Of a stretch of 64,000 nt of DNA, positions 43,690-56,200 are shown piece by piece. Location of the stretch: the NCBI RefSeq assembly GCF_041734735.1, contig NC_134883.1, forward strand, positions 19,949,247 to 20,013,246, read 5' to 3'. The translations under genes and the position numbers were made by a program. How positions within the stretch are numbered: position 1 is the stretch's first letter; every line of letters begins with the position of its first letter. The notes under the pieces are model-generated. The model was not told the DNA's origin. It ran no database searches and saw only the letters and a program-made list of their open reading frames with translations. This stretch comes from Babylonia areolata. Lineage: Eukaryota > Mollusca > Gastropoda > Neogastropoda > Buccinidae.

Positions 43690-46600
43690 ACCTTTATTTC
43701 TTTGAGGCGATGGTGTGATGGCCTTGTACCTGTTCTTTTTGGTATTCTTTGACTTTTCTGAGGATTTCCAATTTTCCTAGATGTAGGCCGCTTGTCGTTG
43801 CGTTACCAGCAAGTCTGTCAGCTCGCTCATTTCCCTTAACACCAGCATGTCCCAGGCAGTATGACCATGAAAGTTTTTGAATCTGAAAGTTGCGCATTGC
43901 CTCATGCCACTCTGGGCTTCCCATTCCACTTTCAATTTTCTGTATGAGGCTCATTGAGTCCGTTAGAATCATGGCATGTTGGTTTCCGGGCATATGGATA
44001 GATGATAGCCACTGGAGGGCATGTGTCACAGTTTCCTTTTTTCTTTCTTTTGCGTTCGACAGCTATGCAGTCAGGGTCAAAGTCGAAGGGATGCCACAAA
44101 CTTAGACGCCCGGCGAAGATCGGCTACCATCCCCCAGAGCTTGGTGTTGAGCTCCGCACCCCCAGACCAGGACTGCTGCCACATCTTCTCATACAGGGGG
44201 CGTCTTGGAGAATATGGGATGGGGTCTGGTCAGCCTGGCCACAATCGCATAGGGATGTGGCTGCCACTCCAATCCTCTTCATGTGTGCTCGGAGGCCACA
44301 GTGTCCTGTGCGAAGGCAGTAGATGGTAGTCTGGTGTCTCCTGTCCAGTGTCCTGATGGGATCCTGGTGTGCCTGGTAACCTCCATTCAGGGTGACCCAG
44401 CCTCTTCGGAATCTGCTGCGGAGGAGAGTTTTTGCTTCCTCATACGTGGCAGGAACGGTCGGCTGTGTGAGCTGGCTTGCTTCCTTAGCAAGGTGGTCTG
44501 CACGCTCGTTGCCTGGGAGGCCTACATGGGCAGGCACCCACTGGAGGGTTGTTTGGGTAAGGGTTGCGAGGGAGGCCTTAAGGGACTGGATCAGTGGACC
44601 AGGTTCAGGGGAGTCAAGGGCTTGGAGTGTGGACATGGAGTCAGTGAAGATGGAGATGCTGCCAAGGGCCTTTCCACATAGGAGAGGAATTCTGCTGCTG
44701 TTCTAATGGCCAGGACTTCAGCTCTGAAATTGGAACAGAGCTTTCCTCCAGGGAGTGCGATGCTGCTGTGTTCTCCATCGGGAAATTTGACGTAGACACC
44801 ACTGCCTCTGTTGTGTGTGGCTTCCTCCACTGATCCGTGTATACATGCGTCCAGGAGTTGGCTGGGTAGGACTCCTCTATCATGGCCAGAGTCAGGATCT
44901 TGAGAGTAGCTGCTTGCTGGTCTTCGGTGGTGATGCCAGGAACTCTGAGGCTGATGGTGGCCTCTATCTCTTGGTCGAGCCTCCAGTCAGGCAAGGCAGG
45001 GTCAGTGCAAGACTCCCCTTTTGCTGCCAGAACATCGCTGTGCTGTGCTCTGAGTGCCTTATACTCGTGGTTGAGGCTCTGACGTTTGAGACGGTTCTTG
45101 GTGGGCTGCTCCAGTCTGTGGTGTAGGTGGCGTGAGGGCAGTCTTCTGAGCTTCTCTCCCTGCATCAGGACTTTTAGGTCGCGTCTTCTCTCCAGAGGCT
45201 CTACGTTAGCAGTTTTCTCCATGTCATGGATCAGCGTGGAGCTCATGGCTCCAAGTATGAGGCGTAGTCCCATGTTTTGGACTTTGTCGAGCCGGCTCTT
45301 GTTGGTCTGGAGGCTGTGCCCCACGAGGTTGAGGCGTACTCCATGGTGGGTCTGACCGCTCCCGTGTAGACCCTGACGAAATGCCTGCTGTCCGCTCCCC
45401 AAGTCGTCCCGGCCAGCCTCTTCAGCAGGGCTAGCTTGCGGATGCCTCTCCTCTCCATCTCCTCAATCTGGGGCCTCCAGGTCAGGCGGGTATCCAACTT
45501 GACGCCAAGGAATGTTGGTGTGTCCATCTTGGGCAAGACCTATCCCTGGAGCTTCAGCTTGACTTGCTCATTGGCGGTGGAGAGACAGAAGAGTGTTGCG
45601 TTGGTGTTTGTGGTGTTGAGCTCAAGACCCCAGTCCGTGTGGCGATATTGCTGACAACTTCCTGAAGCCGGTAGGAGGCCGTGCTGGTGTGTTCAGCGGA
45701 TGTCCATACTGCCAGGTCGTCTACATGGAGACCGTTGGAGACGTGCTTTGTGATGTTATCTTTGATGTCGTTGATATACAACAGAAACTGTTGGGGAAAG
45801 CACTCCTCCCTGGGGGACACCCCCATGCAGCTTGACCTTTCTGCTGTGGAAGCCGTCTAGTTTGACCCTTGCTGTCCTGCCAAAGAGGTAGTGGTGGATC
45901 CACATGTACATCTTGCTACATACGCCGGCTTGGAGAATTTTCAGGATGAGGCCCTCCTTCCACACTTTGTCAAACGCTCTCGACAGATCAAAAAACACGG
46001 CCTGTGTCTTCTTCTCCTGAAAAGAGTTTACGATGTCCTGGACGAGGAGGGCTAGTTGGTCTTCTGTGTTGAGGAATTTTCTGTAGCCGGTCTGGGTAGG
46101 TAAAAGGATGTTCTGTGTTTCCAGGAGGAAGGTGAGGTGGTGGTTGACCATCCTTTCCAGCAGCTTGCCAACACAGCTCAGAAGGCTGATTGGTCTGTAG
46201 CTGCGGGGGGTCCTTGTTCTTTCCTTTCTTTGGGATCAGGATCGGGATGATCTCTGCCTCTTTCCAGATGGATGTCACAGCTTCAACTTCCATTGTTAGG
46301 CTGGAGGTTGTGACTTAGTAGGCAGCATTCTCTTCCCTAATTGTTTTTCCATTTTGTTTCGCAGTGAATCCCCAACCGGATTGGCCTTGGTGACTGAGCC
46401 ATCTGTGAATATGATGATGTCCTCTTCTTTACTGTTTTATTCTGTGAGTAGCTTCACTTCTACATCAGTTTTGCCCTCCGGCCATTCCCGACAATGTCTT
46501 CCTAGAGTGGGTGAAATGGCTGTGTTGAATAGATGAGGTTTTCGGGGTTTTCCTCCCTTTTGTTTCTTTCAGGTCTTGTAGTCGGCATACTAGCTGGATT

Positions 46601-46880
46601 GTGTCTTCTGCTTTCCCCATCCATGATCTTCCTCGTCCTAGACGGCTGCCTTTTGGTTCCTTGACTGCGTCATGCAGTGGGTTTTTAGGGTTTTCTAATG
46701 CTCTGAAGTAGGTCTTAACCTGTTCTTACATGTTTCTGGCCTGCACTGAAGGAAAGTCAAGCAGGTATCACATGGTTTCCGTGGGCGTGTCCTTTGTTGT
46801 TCCAAGGATCATCCTCTGCCCTTCCCTTATAAGAGGCTCTGTCAGGACGACCGAATATTTTCCCTCACCACATAGAACAC
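43690..46880 (-). mobile_element. LINE with RNase H, split by another LINE
   Basis: The right part (46880-46273) reads toward EDIIIFTDGSVTKANPVG, then WGFTAKQNGKTIREENAAY and SLTMEVEAVT. The left part (44031-43694) continues THALQWLSSIHMPGNQHAMI, LTDSMSLIQKIESGMGSP, YCLGHAGVKGNERADRLAG. The RNase H domain is thus cut in two by the insertion at 44032-46272. Stops are present in the right part. This family differs from the inserted LINE. Confidence 0.85.
44032..46272 (-). mobile_element. LINE with RT and RNase H (I/Jockey superfamily), nested insertion
   Basis: Flanked by TGTCACAG at 44024-44031 and 46273-46280, an 8-bp target duplication. The minus-strand order is KGKNKDPPQL-, LLPTQTGYRKFLNTEDQLAL, SFQEKKTQAVFFDLSRAFDK, GGVPQGGVLSPTV, TFLGVKLDTRLTWRPQIEEM, LLKRLAGTTWGADSRHFVRV, then RNase H ending LQWVPAHVGLPGNERADHLA, and CLRTGHCGLRAHMKRIGVAA with a C-terminal CDCGQADQTPSHIL. 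The 3' end at left is A-rich on the gene strand. It is 5' truncated with several frameshifts. Related to the LINE at 23586-26640. Confidence 0.9.
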
Positions 46881-46884
46881 CCTT

Positions 46885-48665
46885 CTATGGATACTAACAA
46901 AACCCTGTCTCACGTGCTCCTCGGGTATCAGCTGCATTGCACGAGACATAAATTCAGATCCCCAAAACAGTCTGGCAAAGGAGGTGGGAAGAGATCGTGC
47001 TTAGGTAGCAGACTGACAAAAGCAGAGCGGCTGTCAAAGAAATTCTTTAGAATCGGCAGTTGGAATTGCTCCAGCACGAGAATGAGAATCTCAACAATTG
47101 AGAAATTGGCATATGATTTTGACATTTTATGTCTCCAAGAGACCAGGACAAGTGCAGACAGACCAATACATTTTGAGAATTTCAGTCTTTCAAAGGAATG
47201 AAAGAAGAGGAGTAGCAATCATACTAAACAAAAATCTAAAAAAAGCAAGTTTCCACCATAAATCCAGAGAAATGGTGTAACACCTCGTGTGAACTAGTGG
47301 GTTGAAAAACCTGACGGAATTCACAAAAGCATCGTGCTCATCAATGCCTATGTTCACCCAGGAACCTGCACAACAAAAGCAGATTGGGCCTTTTTATTGG
47401 AAATAGAGAACGAATTTGGAGACTGTCATTATCTATAGAGACCGTAATGCAAGATCGAAGTTATGGGACCAGCGGAACACCAACCCACAAGGACTCGCAC
47501 TTGAAGGAATGATAGGGGAAATTCTTCTTAGCCCACTATCAACCACATCCCCAACTCGCCTTGGAACAAGACAAGGGGACAGTGACAGTGTGATCGACAT
47601 CTCCAAAATTCAGAGTAGTTATGAATGCAGAGACGCTTCCACACCAAGGCAGTGATCACCTCCCGCTAGTGTTCAGTCTACAGAAACTATCAGATAAACC
47701 CTGTATGAAACCGCGTGATCCATTTCAGTATGAAACCAAAGGGACAACCATCATCGAAAAAGTAAGACGCAGAAGAAACAAAAGAACGGCACCGAACTGG
47801 ATGCAATCTATTCAGCCCCCATGATGGAATACCGACACAGAGAGAGCCTGGATTGAAAAAACATGGGGCTGTCAGACTTTGGCAAAAAGAAAGAACAAAA
47901 CCTCCGGACAAAGAAATTGAAACAAAAATGAAAGAAAAAACAAAACAGAGGCCAAAAATGACAAGTGGAAACAGTTTTGCGAGGCGCTCAGTTATGACAC
48001 AACATTGACAGAGTTCTGGCAATTTTATCGTCGCATGGGAGGGAAAACATGCATAACAACAACCCCAGACATGTTAGATACTGATGGAACCAAGCTTAAG
48101 ACAAACGAAGAAAAAGGATCCGCGATCAAAGAAACTTTGATGAAAAAAAAAAATTTGTTGATGAGTTAAACCAAACCCTCATGCAGACTGGACCCGATGG
48201 TGACTTCACAGTAGATGATCTAAACGAAGTTTCAGTAGCTCAAGGAGGCTTCACTGCGTTCGGACAAATCCATATATACGCTACACCACATCTGCCAAGC
48301 AGATGCCTGACCAGCAGCGCAACCCAACGCGCTTAATCAGGCCTTGAGAAAAAAAAAGGGTGAATAAATAATAGATACATACATAAAAAAAAAAACAAAA
48401 AAAACCCCTACTACCACTACTACTAACATGTATAAGGCGCAAAAACGTGATGAAGTCAACTATAAGCGTACATAAATAAATAAATAAACGAAGCAATAGC
48501 TAAATGCAAGAAAGAATCGGCTCCTGGTCCAGACAAAGTTCGTTCCTCGGACATCAAGGAGCTATCAGAAGAAGACAGAAGCAAACTTTTCAATCTGTAT
48601 CAAAACAGTTTCCCCAATGAACATGTGCCGGAGGACTGGACACACAGCTTCTTAAAACCCATACC
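46885..48665 (+). mobile_element. LINE with APE endonuclease and start of RT, decayed, interrupted by a SINE
   Basis: Plus strand: RIGSWNCSSTRMRISTIEKL and FDILCLQETRTSADRPI (endonuclease start; the N and QE motifs), RRGVAIILNKNLKKASF, then VLINAYVHPGTCT and a linker, then DLNE | AIAKCKKESAPGPDKVRSSD and [20 protein letters not shown] (RT start). Several frame changes occur. The RT stops abruptly at 48668 against the TG/CTG array. A SINE-type repeat splits the codons of DLNE-AIAK. Confidence 0.85.
48230..48484 (-). mobile_element. SINE-type repeat inserted in a LINE, 9-bp target duplication
   Basis: TAAACGAAG occurs at 48221-48229 and 48485-48493. Between them lies the conserved block (AGTAGCTCAAGGAGG, GCAGATGCCTGACCAG, GCGCTTAATCAGGCC) followed by A-rich and AATA sequence. 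The 3' tail is at the left. This copy lacks the CA-rich body, so the minimal mobile unit may be this 255 bp. Confidence 0.88.
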
Positions 48666-48669
48666 AAAA

Positions 48670-51140
48670 CCTGCCTGTGTGTGTGTGTGTGCCGCTGTCT
48701 GCCGCTGTCTGTCTGTATGTGCGTGTTGTTGCCTGTGTGTGTGTGTGTCGCTGTCTGCCTGTGTGTGTGTGTGTGCCGCTGTCTGTCGGCCTGTGTGTTT
48801 GTGCCACTGTCTGTCAGCCTGTGTGTGTGTGCTGTTGTCTCTGTGTGTGTGCTGCTGTTTGTGCGTTACGCTGTCTATCTGTCTCTGTGTGTGTGTCGCT
48901 GTCTGGCTTTGTGTGTGTCCTGTCTGTGTGTGTGTGTGTGCTGTCTGCCTGCGCGTGTGTGTACTGTTTGACTGTATGTGTGTGCCCTTGTCTGCCTGTG
49001 TATGTGCGCCACTGTCTGTCGGCCTTTTTGTGTGTGCTGTCTGCCTGTTTGTGTGTGCAGCTGTCTGTGTGCCGTTGTCTGTCTGCCCGTCTGTGTGTGC
49101 TGCTGTCTGTCTACCTGTGTGTGTGCTGCTGTCTGTGTGTGTGTGCCGCTGTGTCTGCCTGTCTGTGTGCCGCTGTCTGGCTCTGTGAGTCGTTGTCTGT
49201 GTGCTAAAGCTTGTGTGTGTGTTGCTGTCTGTGTGTGTGCTGCTGGTTGTCTGTGTGTGTACCGTTGTCTGTCTGCCTGTGTGTGTGTGTGCCACTCTGT
49301 GTGTGTGACTGTGTGTGCGCTGCTGGTTGTCTGTGTGTGTACCGCTGTCTGTCTGCCTGTGTGTGTGTGCCGCTCTGTCTGTCTGCCCTTGTGTGTCGCT
49401 GTCTGTCTGCCTCTGTGTGTGTGTATGTGTCACTGTCTGTCTGCCTCTGTGTGTGTGTGTGTGTTGCTGTCTGTCTGCCTATGTGTGTGTGTATGTACTG
49501 TGTGTGTGTCACTGTCTGCGTGTGTGTGTGTGTGTTGCTGTCTGTCTGCCTCTCTGTGTGTGTATGTGTCACTGTCTGTCTGCCTCTGTGTGTGTGTGTG
49601 TGTGTATGTGTTGCTGTCTGTCTGCCTCTGTGTGTGTGTGTGTGCATGCGCGCCGCTGTCTGTCTGCCTGTGTGCCACTGTCTGCTTGTGTGCGCGTGCT
49701 GTTGTCTATGTGTTTGTGTGCGTGCTGCTGCCTCTGTGTGTGTGTGCTGTCAGTCTGCCTGTCTGCGTGTGTGTCGCTGTCTGTGTGCCTGTCTGTATGT
49801 GTATGTGTGTCACTGTCTGTCTGCCTGTGCGTACTGCTGTCTGCCTGTTTGTGTGTGTGCCGCTGTAATGTCTGTGTGCCGCTGTCTGTGTGTGTGTGTG
49901 CTGTCTGTCTGCGCCGCTGTCTGTCTGTGTGCCTGTATGTGCGTGCTGTTGTCTGTGTGTGTGTTGCTGTGTGTGTGTGTGGCTGGCTCTCTGTGTGTTT
50001 ATGTGTCGCTGTCTGTGTGTGTGTGTGCTGCTGCCTGTCTGTGTGTGTGTGTGTGTGTCGCTGTCTGCCTGCCCCTGTGTGTGTGTGTGTGCTGTGTGTC
50101 TGCCTGTGTGTGCAACTGTCTGCCTGTGTGTCATGCTGTCTGTCTGCCTATATGCGTGTGTTGTTGTCTGTGTGTTTGTGTGTGTATTGCTGTCTCTCTG
50201 TCTGTGTGTGTGCTGCTGCCTGTCTCTGTGTGTGTCGCTGTCTGCCTGCCAGTGTGTGTGTGTGTGTGTGTGCTGCTGCCTGTGTGTGTGTGTGCTGTTG
50301 TCTGTGTTCTGCTGTCTGTGTGCGCTGCTGTGTGTGTGTGCCGCTGTCTGTCAGCCTGTGTGTGTGTCGCTGTCTGCCTTTGTGTGTCCTGCCTCTGTGT
50401 GTGTGTGTGTTGCCCTCTGTGTGTGCTTTCTGCCTGTCTGTGTGTGCCGCTGTCTGCCTGCCTGCGTGTGTGTGCTGTTTGTATGTGTGTGCCGCTGTCT
50501 GCCTGCCTTTGTGTGTGTGCTGTCTGCCTGCCTTTCTGTGTGTGCCGTCTGTCTGCCTTTCTGAATGTGCCGTCTGTCTGCCCATATGTGTGTGCCACTG
50601 TCTTCCTGTGTGTGCGCCGCTGTCTGCCTGCCTGTGTGTGTGCCACTGTTTCTGCCTGTGTGTGTCGTCTGTGTGCTGATGTGTGTGCCCCTGTCTGTGT
50701 GTGTGTGTCTGTCTGCCTGTGTTTGCCGCTGTGTGTGGCTGTCTGCCTGTGTGTGTGTGTAGCTGGCTGTCTGCCTGTGTGTGCGTGCCGCTGTCTGCCT
50801 GTGTTTGCCACTGTGTGGCTGTCTGCCTGCCTGTGTGTGCCGCTGTCTGCCCGTGTGTGTGCATGCCGCTGTCTGATTGTGTATGTGTCACTGTCTGTCT
50901 GCTGCTGTGTCTGCCTATCTGTGTGTTGGTGTCTGTGTGCTTGTGCGCGCGCCGCTGTGTGTGTGGTTGCCACTGTCTGCCTGTGTGTGCTGCTGTCCGC
51001 CTGTGTGTACCGCTGTCTGCCCATATATGTGTGGCTGTCTGCCTACCTCTGTGTGTGTGTCTGCCTGCCTGCCTGTGTGTACCGCTGTCTGCTTGTCTGT
51101 GTGTGTGTGTGTTGCTGTTTGTCTGCCTGTGTGTGTGTGC
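48670..51140. repeat. 2.5-kb A-depleted TG/CTG minisatellite
   Basis: Irregular units of about 30-40 bp built from (TG)n, GCCGCTGTCTGCC, GTCTGTCTGCC and TGCTGCTGTC. The plus strand has almost no A. Since every plus-strand stop contains A and every minus-strand stop starts with T, all six frames stay open, giving ORFs of up to 673 codons (49211-51232) that are Cys/Leu/Val-rich. I regard these as artefacts. Confidence 0.95.
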
Positions 51141-51141
51141 C

Positions 51142-51320
51142 GGAAAAAGAGGGCACTTGTCAGGGATGCAAAGGGGAGGTAACTGACTTCGGGAGGTTAT
51201 CGGTCGTAGCTACTTCCATTTTCTCCGCATAGGTAGGTAGTAGTTTGCACAGGACAGGAATCAGACCCCTGCCTGAGTCTGCACTAGTGGGTCACGGTTA
51301 AGTATGTGTAATTAAATGTT
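51142..51320. repeat. Dispersed 175-bp repeat, copy 1
   Basis: GGAAAAAGAGGGCACTTGTC, AGGGATGCAAAGGGGAGGTA, GTAGTAGTTTGCAC and GTCTGCACTAGTGGGTCACG match 62046-62225 at roughly 90 percent by eye, in the same orientation. No ORF. The family is not identified. Confidence 0.85.
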
Positions 51321-51868
51321 TTTGCTTCATTATCGGGACAGGTGAAGTCAAGGTGGCAGTTATTTGTTTTCCAAATTTTTGGTCAGATACAAAAGCAATA
51401 GAGTCACAACAGCAGCAGTTGGTGACAACACTCTTTCTCGTGCATAAAGGAGACTGAGAAACATTGTGCTTATTGAAAACAGGATTGCTCCGTGGGGTTC
51501 ACATCCGTGGCACATCACTGATCTATTCTACACCACAGAATGAAACACAATCAATTTCAGTATATCATGGAAAGCCTCAACTTCCAAAAGAATCATCAGT
51601 ATGGTGTTCTTTTAGTCAGTAACTTGACAAAATTCGAAAAATCAGTGCCACAATTCACCAAGGGTAGCAAGTGAAAAGCACGAAGACTATATTCACACAC
51701 AAACATTTGTTGATTAGGTTCCTGTTCCCGTTCACTGCTCATTTCCAAACTTTCCTGTGCCTGTTGCTTGCAACTGAAACAGGGCTAAAGAGAGCAGCAT
51801 TTTCTACATGGTTTTGACAGGCAAGCACCTGAATACATCTAAAATACAAAAAAGTTTCAGGCTGGTTC

Positions 51869-51905
<37 letters not shown>

Positions 51906-52040
51906 GATTTTAATTATTTTGACCCTGATAGTGTTTTTCTGGTTACCTATGAATAGCTGGCTGCATCTTTAGCCAGGTTTTCATGTGCTGCATCATGTAT
52001 TCACTATGAGTACTCGTGACTGGTCATCTCCACATGGTTT
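51321..52040. other. No gene recognised; A-run and dispersed repeat
   Basis: Between the 175-bp repeat and the SINE I see AT-rich DNA with a 30-base A run (51873-51901). A 110-base stretch (51900-52015) resembles 3575-3670. Confidence 0.6.
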
Positions 52041-52049
52041 CTACCCTTG

Positions 52050-52380
52050 GTTACTCAAGGTGGTTACAGTCCTTGATACTGTCCAAATGGTGATCGAAAT
52101 GAGCGTCAAGTCATTCAGATGAGACAATAAATCGAGGTTCCAGGTGCAGCACATACTTGGTGTACTTAAAAAGAGCCAATGACAACGACACTGTTGTCCT
52201 CTGGCAAAGTTCTGTAGATGAATTCCACTCTGGTAAGTACACATATACATGCATGCACTCAAGGTCTTAGCATGCTGGGTTAGTTGATGGTCAGGCATCT
52301 GTCTAGAAGATGATGTGTAGCAAATATGGATTTTTCCAAAAAAAGTGACACTTGCTTGAGAAACTGAAACTGTTAGATGT
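52050..52380 (+). mobile_element. SINE, plus-strand copy with degraded head
   Basis: Body words GAGCGTCAAGTCATTCAGAT, GAGACAATAAATCGAGGTTC and AAGAGCCAATGACAACGACA match the reverse complement of 57140-57240. It is followed by the shared tail (TGGTCAGGCATCTG, GATGTGTAGC, GAAACTGAAACTG) at 52280-52376. The tRNA-like head at the left is worn. Confidence 0.7.
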
Positions 52381-52582
52381 AAATGTGTAAAATCTCTTCC
52401 CATATCAAACACCTGGGTGGTTTTTGTTGGAAAATCTCCTGTTCCCATTGTAAACATACGGGAGATTTTTGTTTTTTTGCAGACAGCTGTTGCAATGTCA
52501 ATCGTTTGCTAAGGAGAACAATGTTGAAAGCAGGTGGCAGCATCCTGACCACTTCACACAAGGAGTAAAAGTGGGCATTTCA

Positions 52583-52588
52583 TTTATT
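52583..52588 (-). terminator. SEPHS1: Possible SEPHS1 polyadenylation signal
   Basis: AATAAA on the minus strand, 440 bases after the SEPHS1 stop codon. It is the nearest canonical hexamer I found; usage is not shown. Confidence 0.4.
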
Positions 52589-53028
52589 TATCAATCCAAT
52601 GCATGAAATGATCAATGAACACAATGATATTGGCAGAACAGAGGCAAGCGTGTCTGGTCAGTGCAAACATTTCACACCGTTTGTGTTTTCAGCAGGTTCA
52701 GTCTGGCATTTGCAGGTTCCTGAACTGGCGTCATGAAGAAATTCTGCAACAAAGTCAACACTCATGCATATGTTCTGCCTTCCTAGGTCAGAGTGCTTGA
52801 GAGCAGACAGGGGCTCAACCTTCTGCTTCCAGTCACAACCGAACTAGAACAGTTCTCTATTCCCTTATACCACAAATTGCTATACAATTACAAATGATGA
52901 AATGCATTTTAAGTAAATTATGTGTGTGTGGAATGAAAGGCTATGTCAGTCACCACTATGATAAACAGTTGACTGGGTGCAATGTAAACACTTCAACATC
53001 AACTGCCACTGTCAACCACTTGGTGCTA

Positions 53029-53213
53029 CTACCACAGTTCTCCATCGCGATCCTTAGCAGGCACTTCAATGACCCTTGGTTTGTCGATGATCCGGGCCGA
53101 GCGGTTTCCTTTCTCCACAATGCCGATGATCCACGACTGGTAACCCTCCTGTTTCTCTATGTCCTTGCAGAAGGCTGCAGCTTGTTCTCGTGGCAAAGCT
53201 ATCAACAGCCCGC
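53029..53213 (-). CDS. SEPHS1: SEPHS1 last coding exon
   Basis: 185 bases after acceptor TGTTTCAG encode [20 protein letters not shown] through [20 protein letters not shown] and GELW, then stop TAG (53031-53029). Confidence 0.93.
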
Positions 53214-56200
53214 CTGAAACAATCATCATAATTACTGATACAATATCCATCTGAAAGGATGGATTATACAAACTGCTTTGTAAAAAGTACATGTATAGGT
53301 ATCTGTAATTCATTGCTTGAAAATATGGTCGACTTGTTTATAGGACTTCAACTCATCTGGGTGTGGTAGTTTTCTCACACTCCTATATAACACACTGGTA
53401 CCATGAGTAGGCAGGCAGGCTATCTGTCGGTGTGTGTCCTCATATGGGAGAAGAGGCTGATTCTGGATGCAGAATCAGCCTCTTCTCCCATATGAGGACA
53501 CACACCGCCAGATAAGCCTGCCTGCCTACTTGTCCGTCGGTCTGACAGGAGACTCCAACAACATATAACACTGGTACCCATGGCATCAAAATATAAATGA
53601 CATATGAGGGAAAGTGTGCTCAGAAGTTACACTAACTCTGCTTTTTGACAAGAAAATTGGCTTTGTCATTCAGAAGCCTGTACATCTTTGTAAAATGATT
53701 AACAGATTTCTTGACTGATGTCAGTAGGGTGTGAACCTTAAGGTAACAAGGGGTGTGTGTGAACCTTGAGGTAACAAGGGGTGTGTGTGAACCTCGGGGA
53801 AACAGGGTGTCAGTAGGGTGTGAACCTCAAAACAGGGTGTCAGTAAGGTGTGAACCTTGAGACAACAGGAAAGGTGTCAGTAGGGTGTGAACCTTGAGAC
53901 AACATGAAGGGTGTCAGTAGGGTGTGAACCTTGAGACAACAGGTAGGGTTTTAAAATTAAAATTAAAAATATTGCTTAGAGCCCAGCCGACCATGAAGGC
54001 CATATCAGGGCTATCCACCATTCAAAGTTTGATCACCGCAGATGGGCCACCCCAATGTTTTCAGCTTTCTACTGCACTGTGATCACTCCATGATAAAAAT
54101 TTCACAACTTTTGTACTAAGCATATACTATATTAAATACTATCAAAAATATTTATTTCTTTTAAATATTGCAATATTGTCCACGGAGGGACATCACGGAA
54201 CAACGTTCTCAATGAATCTGCTGTAAAAAAAACACCCCGTCGTGTGTCATAAAAGTCCCAACAATCAATCAGAATATGTTGCACAGTGAGTGGTTCATCA
54301 CACGGAATACACCAAGGAGCCTCTTCTCCTTTCAGGAGGTAGGAATGTGTGATGTATGTATGTATGACCTGTATGAAGTCGGCACAGCACTGTCATTTCT
54401 TTTCGATTCACCACAGCCATAGGTAGAGTCTCTTGAAGGTTTGGTCGTATTTTAAATAATTTGTTATCTATTTGTTCATTCCATTCTTTCTGCCAGAGAT
54501 CTTTAGTATACCGATGAACTTTGGGTTTAAAATCAGTAAAAGGAATATAAAACTTACATTGTTTCTCTCTAACAGCACTCTTAGCCAGATTATCTGCTAT
54601 TTCGTTCCCTTGAATGCCCACATGACCGGGCACCCAAGCCAGAATGATTACAAAACCATTTCTTTTAAGATGGGTAAACAAACTGAAGAATTCTCGAAGT
54701 TTGGGATGATCAATATTACGATGAGCTATTGCCTCCAAAGAAGAAAGCGAGTCAGAAAAAACAACAAATTTACGATTAGATGATTGCAATATAGCATTTA
54801 AAGCTAGATTTAAAGCAGTTAGCTCTGCAGTAAACACAGAACTGTCTGACAGAATATGTTTCGTGAGTCTTTGGGAGGGAGAAGTCGGACAAAAAGCAGA
54901 AGCAGCCACTCCCTCCTCAGATTTTGAGCCATCCGTAAAAATTTTCTGATATAATGGATATTTCTGGCAGAGTTCGGAAAACAACTTTTTATAGACCAGT
55001 GAACTGGTACAGTCTTTCTTGAAGATGGTGAGATCAAATAAGATTTCAGGAGTTTCAAAAGTCCATGGAGGTTCCTCAGGAATTTTAAATTCAGTATCTA
55101 TTAATGTAGGATCAATTTGGGCTTCTTGAATGTATTGAAGCATTCGGATTCCTAATGGAGGTGTACACTTTGGGTTGTTATCAAATCTGGATTTAAACTT
55201 TGGTTTATAAATACTGTTGTGAGCTGGGTTTTCTACTTCAGAAACTAATTTAAGGTAGTAGTTCATAGAAAGTTTCAGTCTACGATTTGAAAGAGATGGC
55301 TCTCCAGCTTCTGCATATAAACTATGTACCGGTGTAGTACGGAAAGCTCCCAAACAGAGTCGGAGTCCCTGATGATGAACAGGGTCCAGCATCTTTAGGT
55401 AGGAAGGTCTTGCTGAACCATAGACAACACAACCATAATCAAGTTTAGAACGGACAAGTGCTCTATAGAGGTGCAAAAGGGTTTTCTTATCTGCACCCCA
55501 CTCCGTATGTGCAACAATTCTTATAATATTTAGAGCTTTTTGGCATGAAATTTTTAAATGTTTTAGATGACTAAGGAAGTTCAATTTCTGATAAAAAATA
55601 ACCCCGAGGAATTTCACCTCTTTAACAGCTGGAATTTTTGATTTCCCTAGATGAATCTCATGATCTGGAAAAAAATGGCGGTAATTGTGAAAATGGATAG
55701 ATTGTGTTTTGCCAGTTGAGAAAGTGAAACCATTTTCTTCTGCCCAATTTTGGATCTTGTCAACACAGAGCTGAAGCCGGCGTTGAATGCCAGGGTAGAA
55801 ACTCCCACTTGCATATAAAGCAAAATCATCAACAAAGAGAGAGGAGTCATTGTCATTGTTTACAGAGTTAACTATATTATTTATTTTGATACTAAAAAGA
55901 GCAGGTGACAGAATGCTCCCTTGTGGAACGCCCATTTCCTGTTCATGAAGATCTGAGAGAGTAGAACCTACTCGAACTTGAAAAGTACGGTCTTCTAAGA
56001 ATTTGTCTATAAATTGAGGAAGGTGGCCTCGAAAACCCATTTCATGAAGATCATGAAGTATTCCCTTTTTCCAGGTGGTGTCATATGCTTTCTCCAGATC
56101 AAAAAAGATAGCTACCACATGCTGTTTATTTAAGAAAGCATTTCGTATAGCAGTTTCTAATCGGACTAAATGGTCAAGGGTAGAGTGATGCTTCCTGAAT

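Noticed and set aside
49211-51232. 673-codon Cys-rich ORF
   Set aside because: It lies in the A-depleted array where no stops can occur in any frame; there is no domain and no start context.
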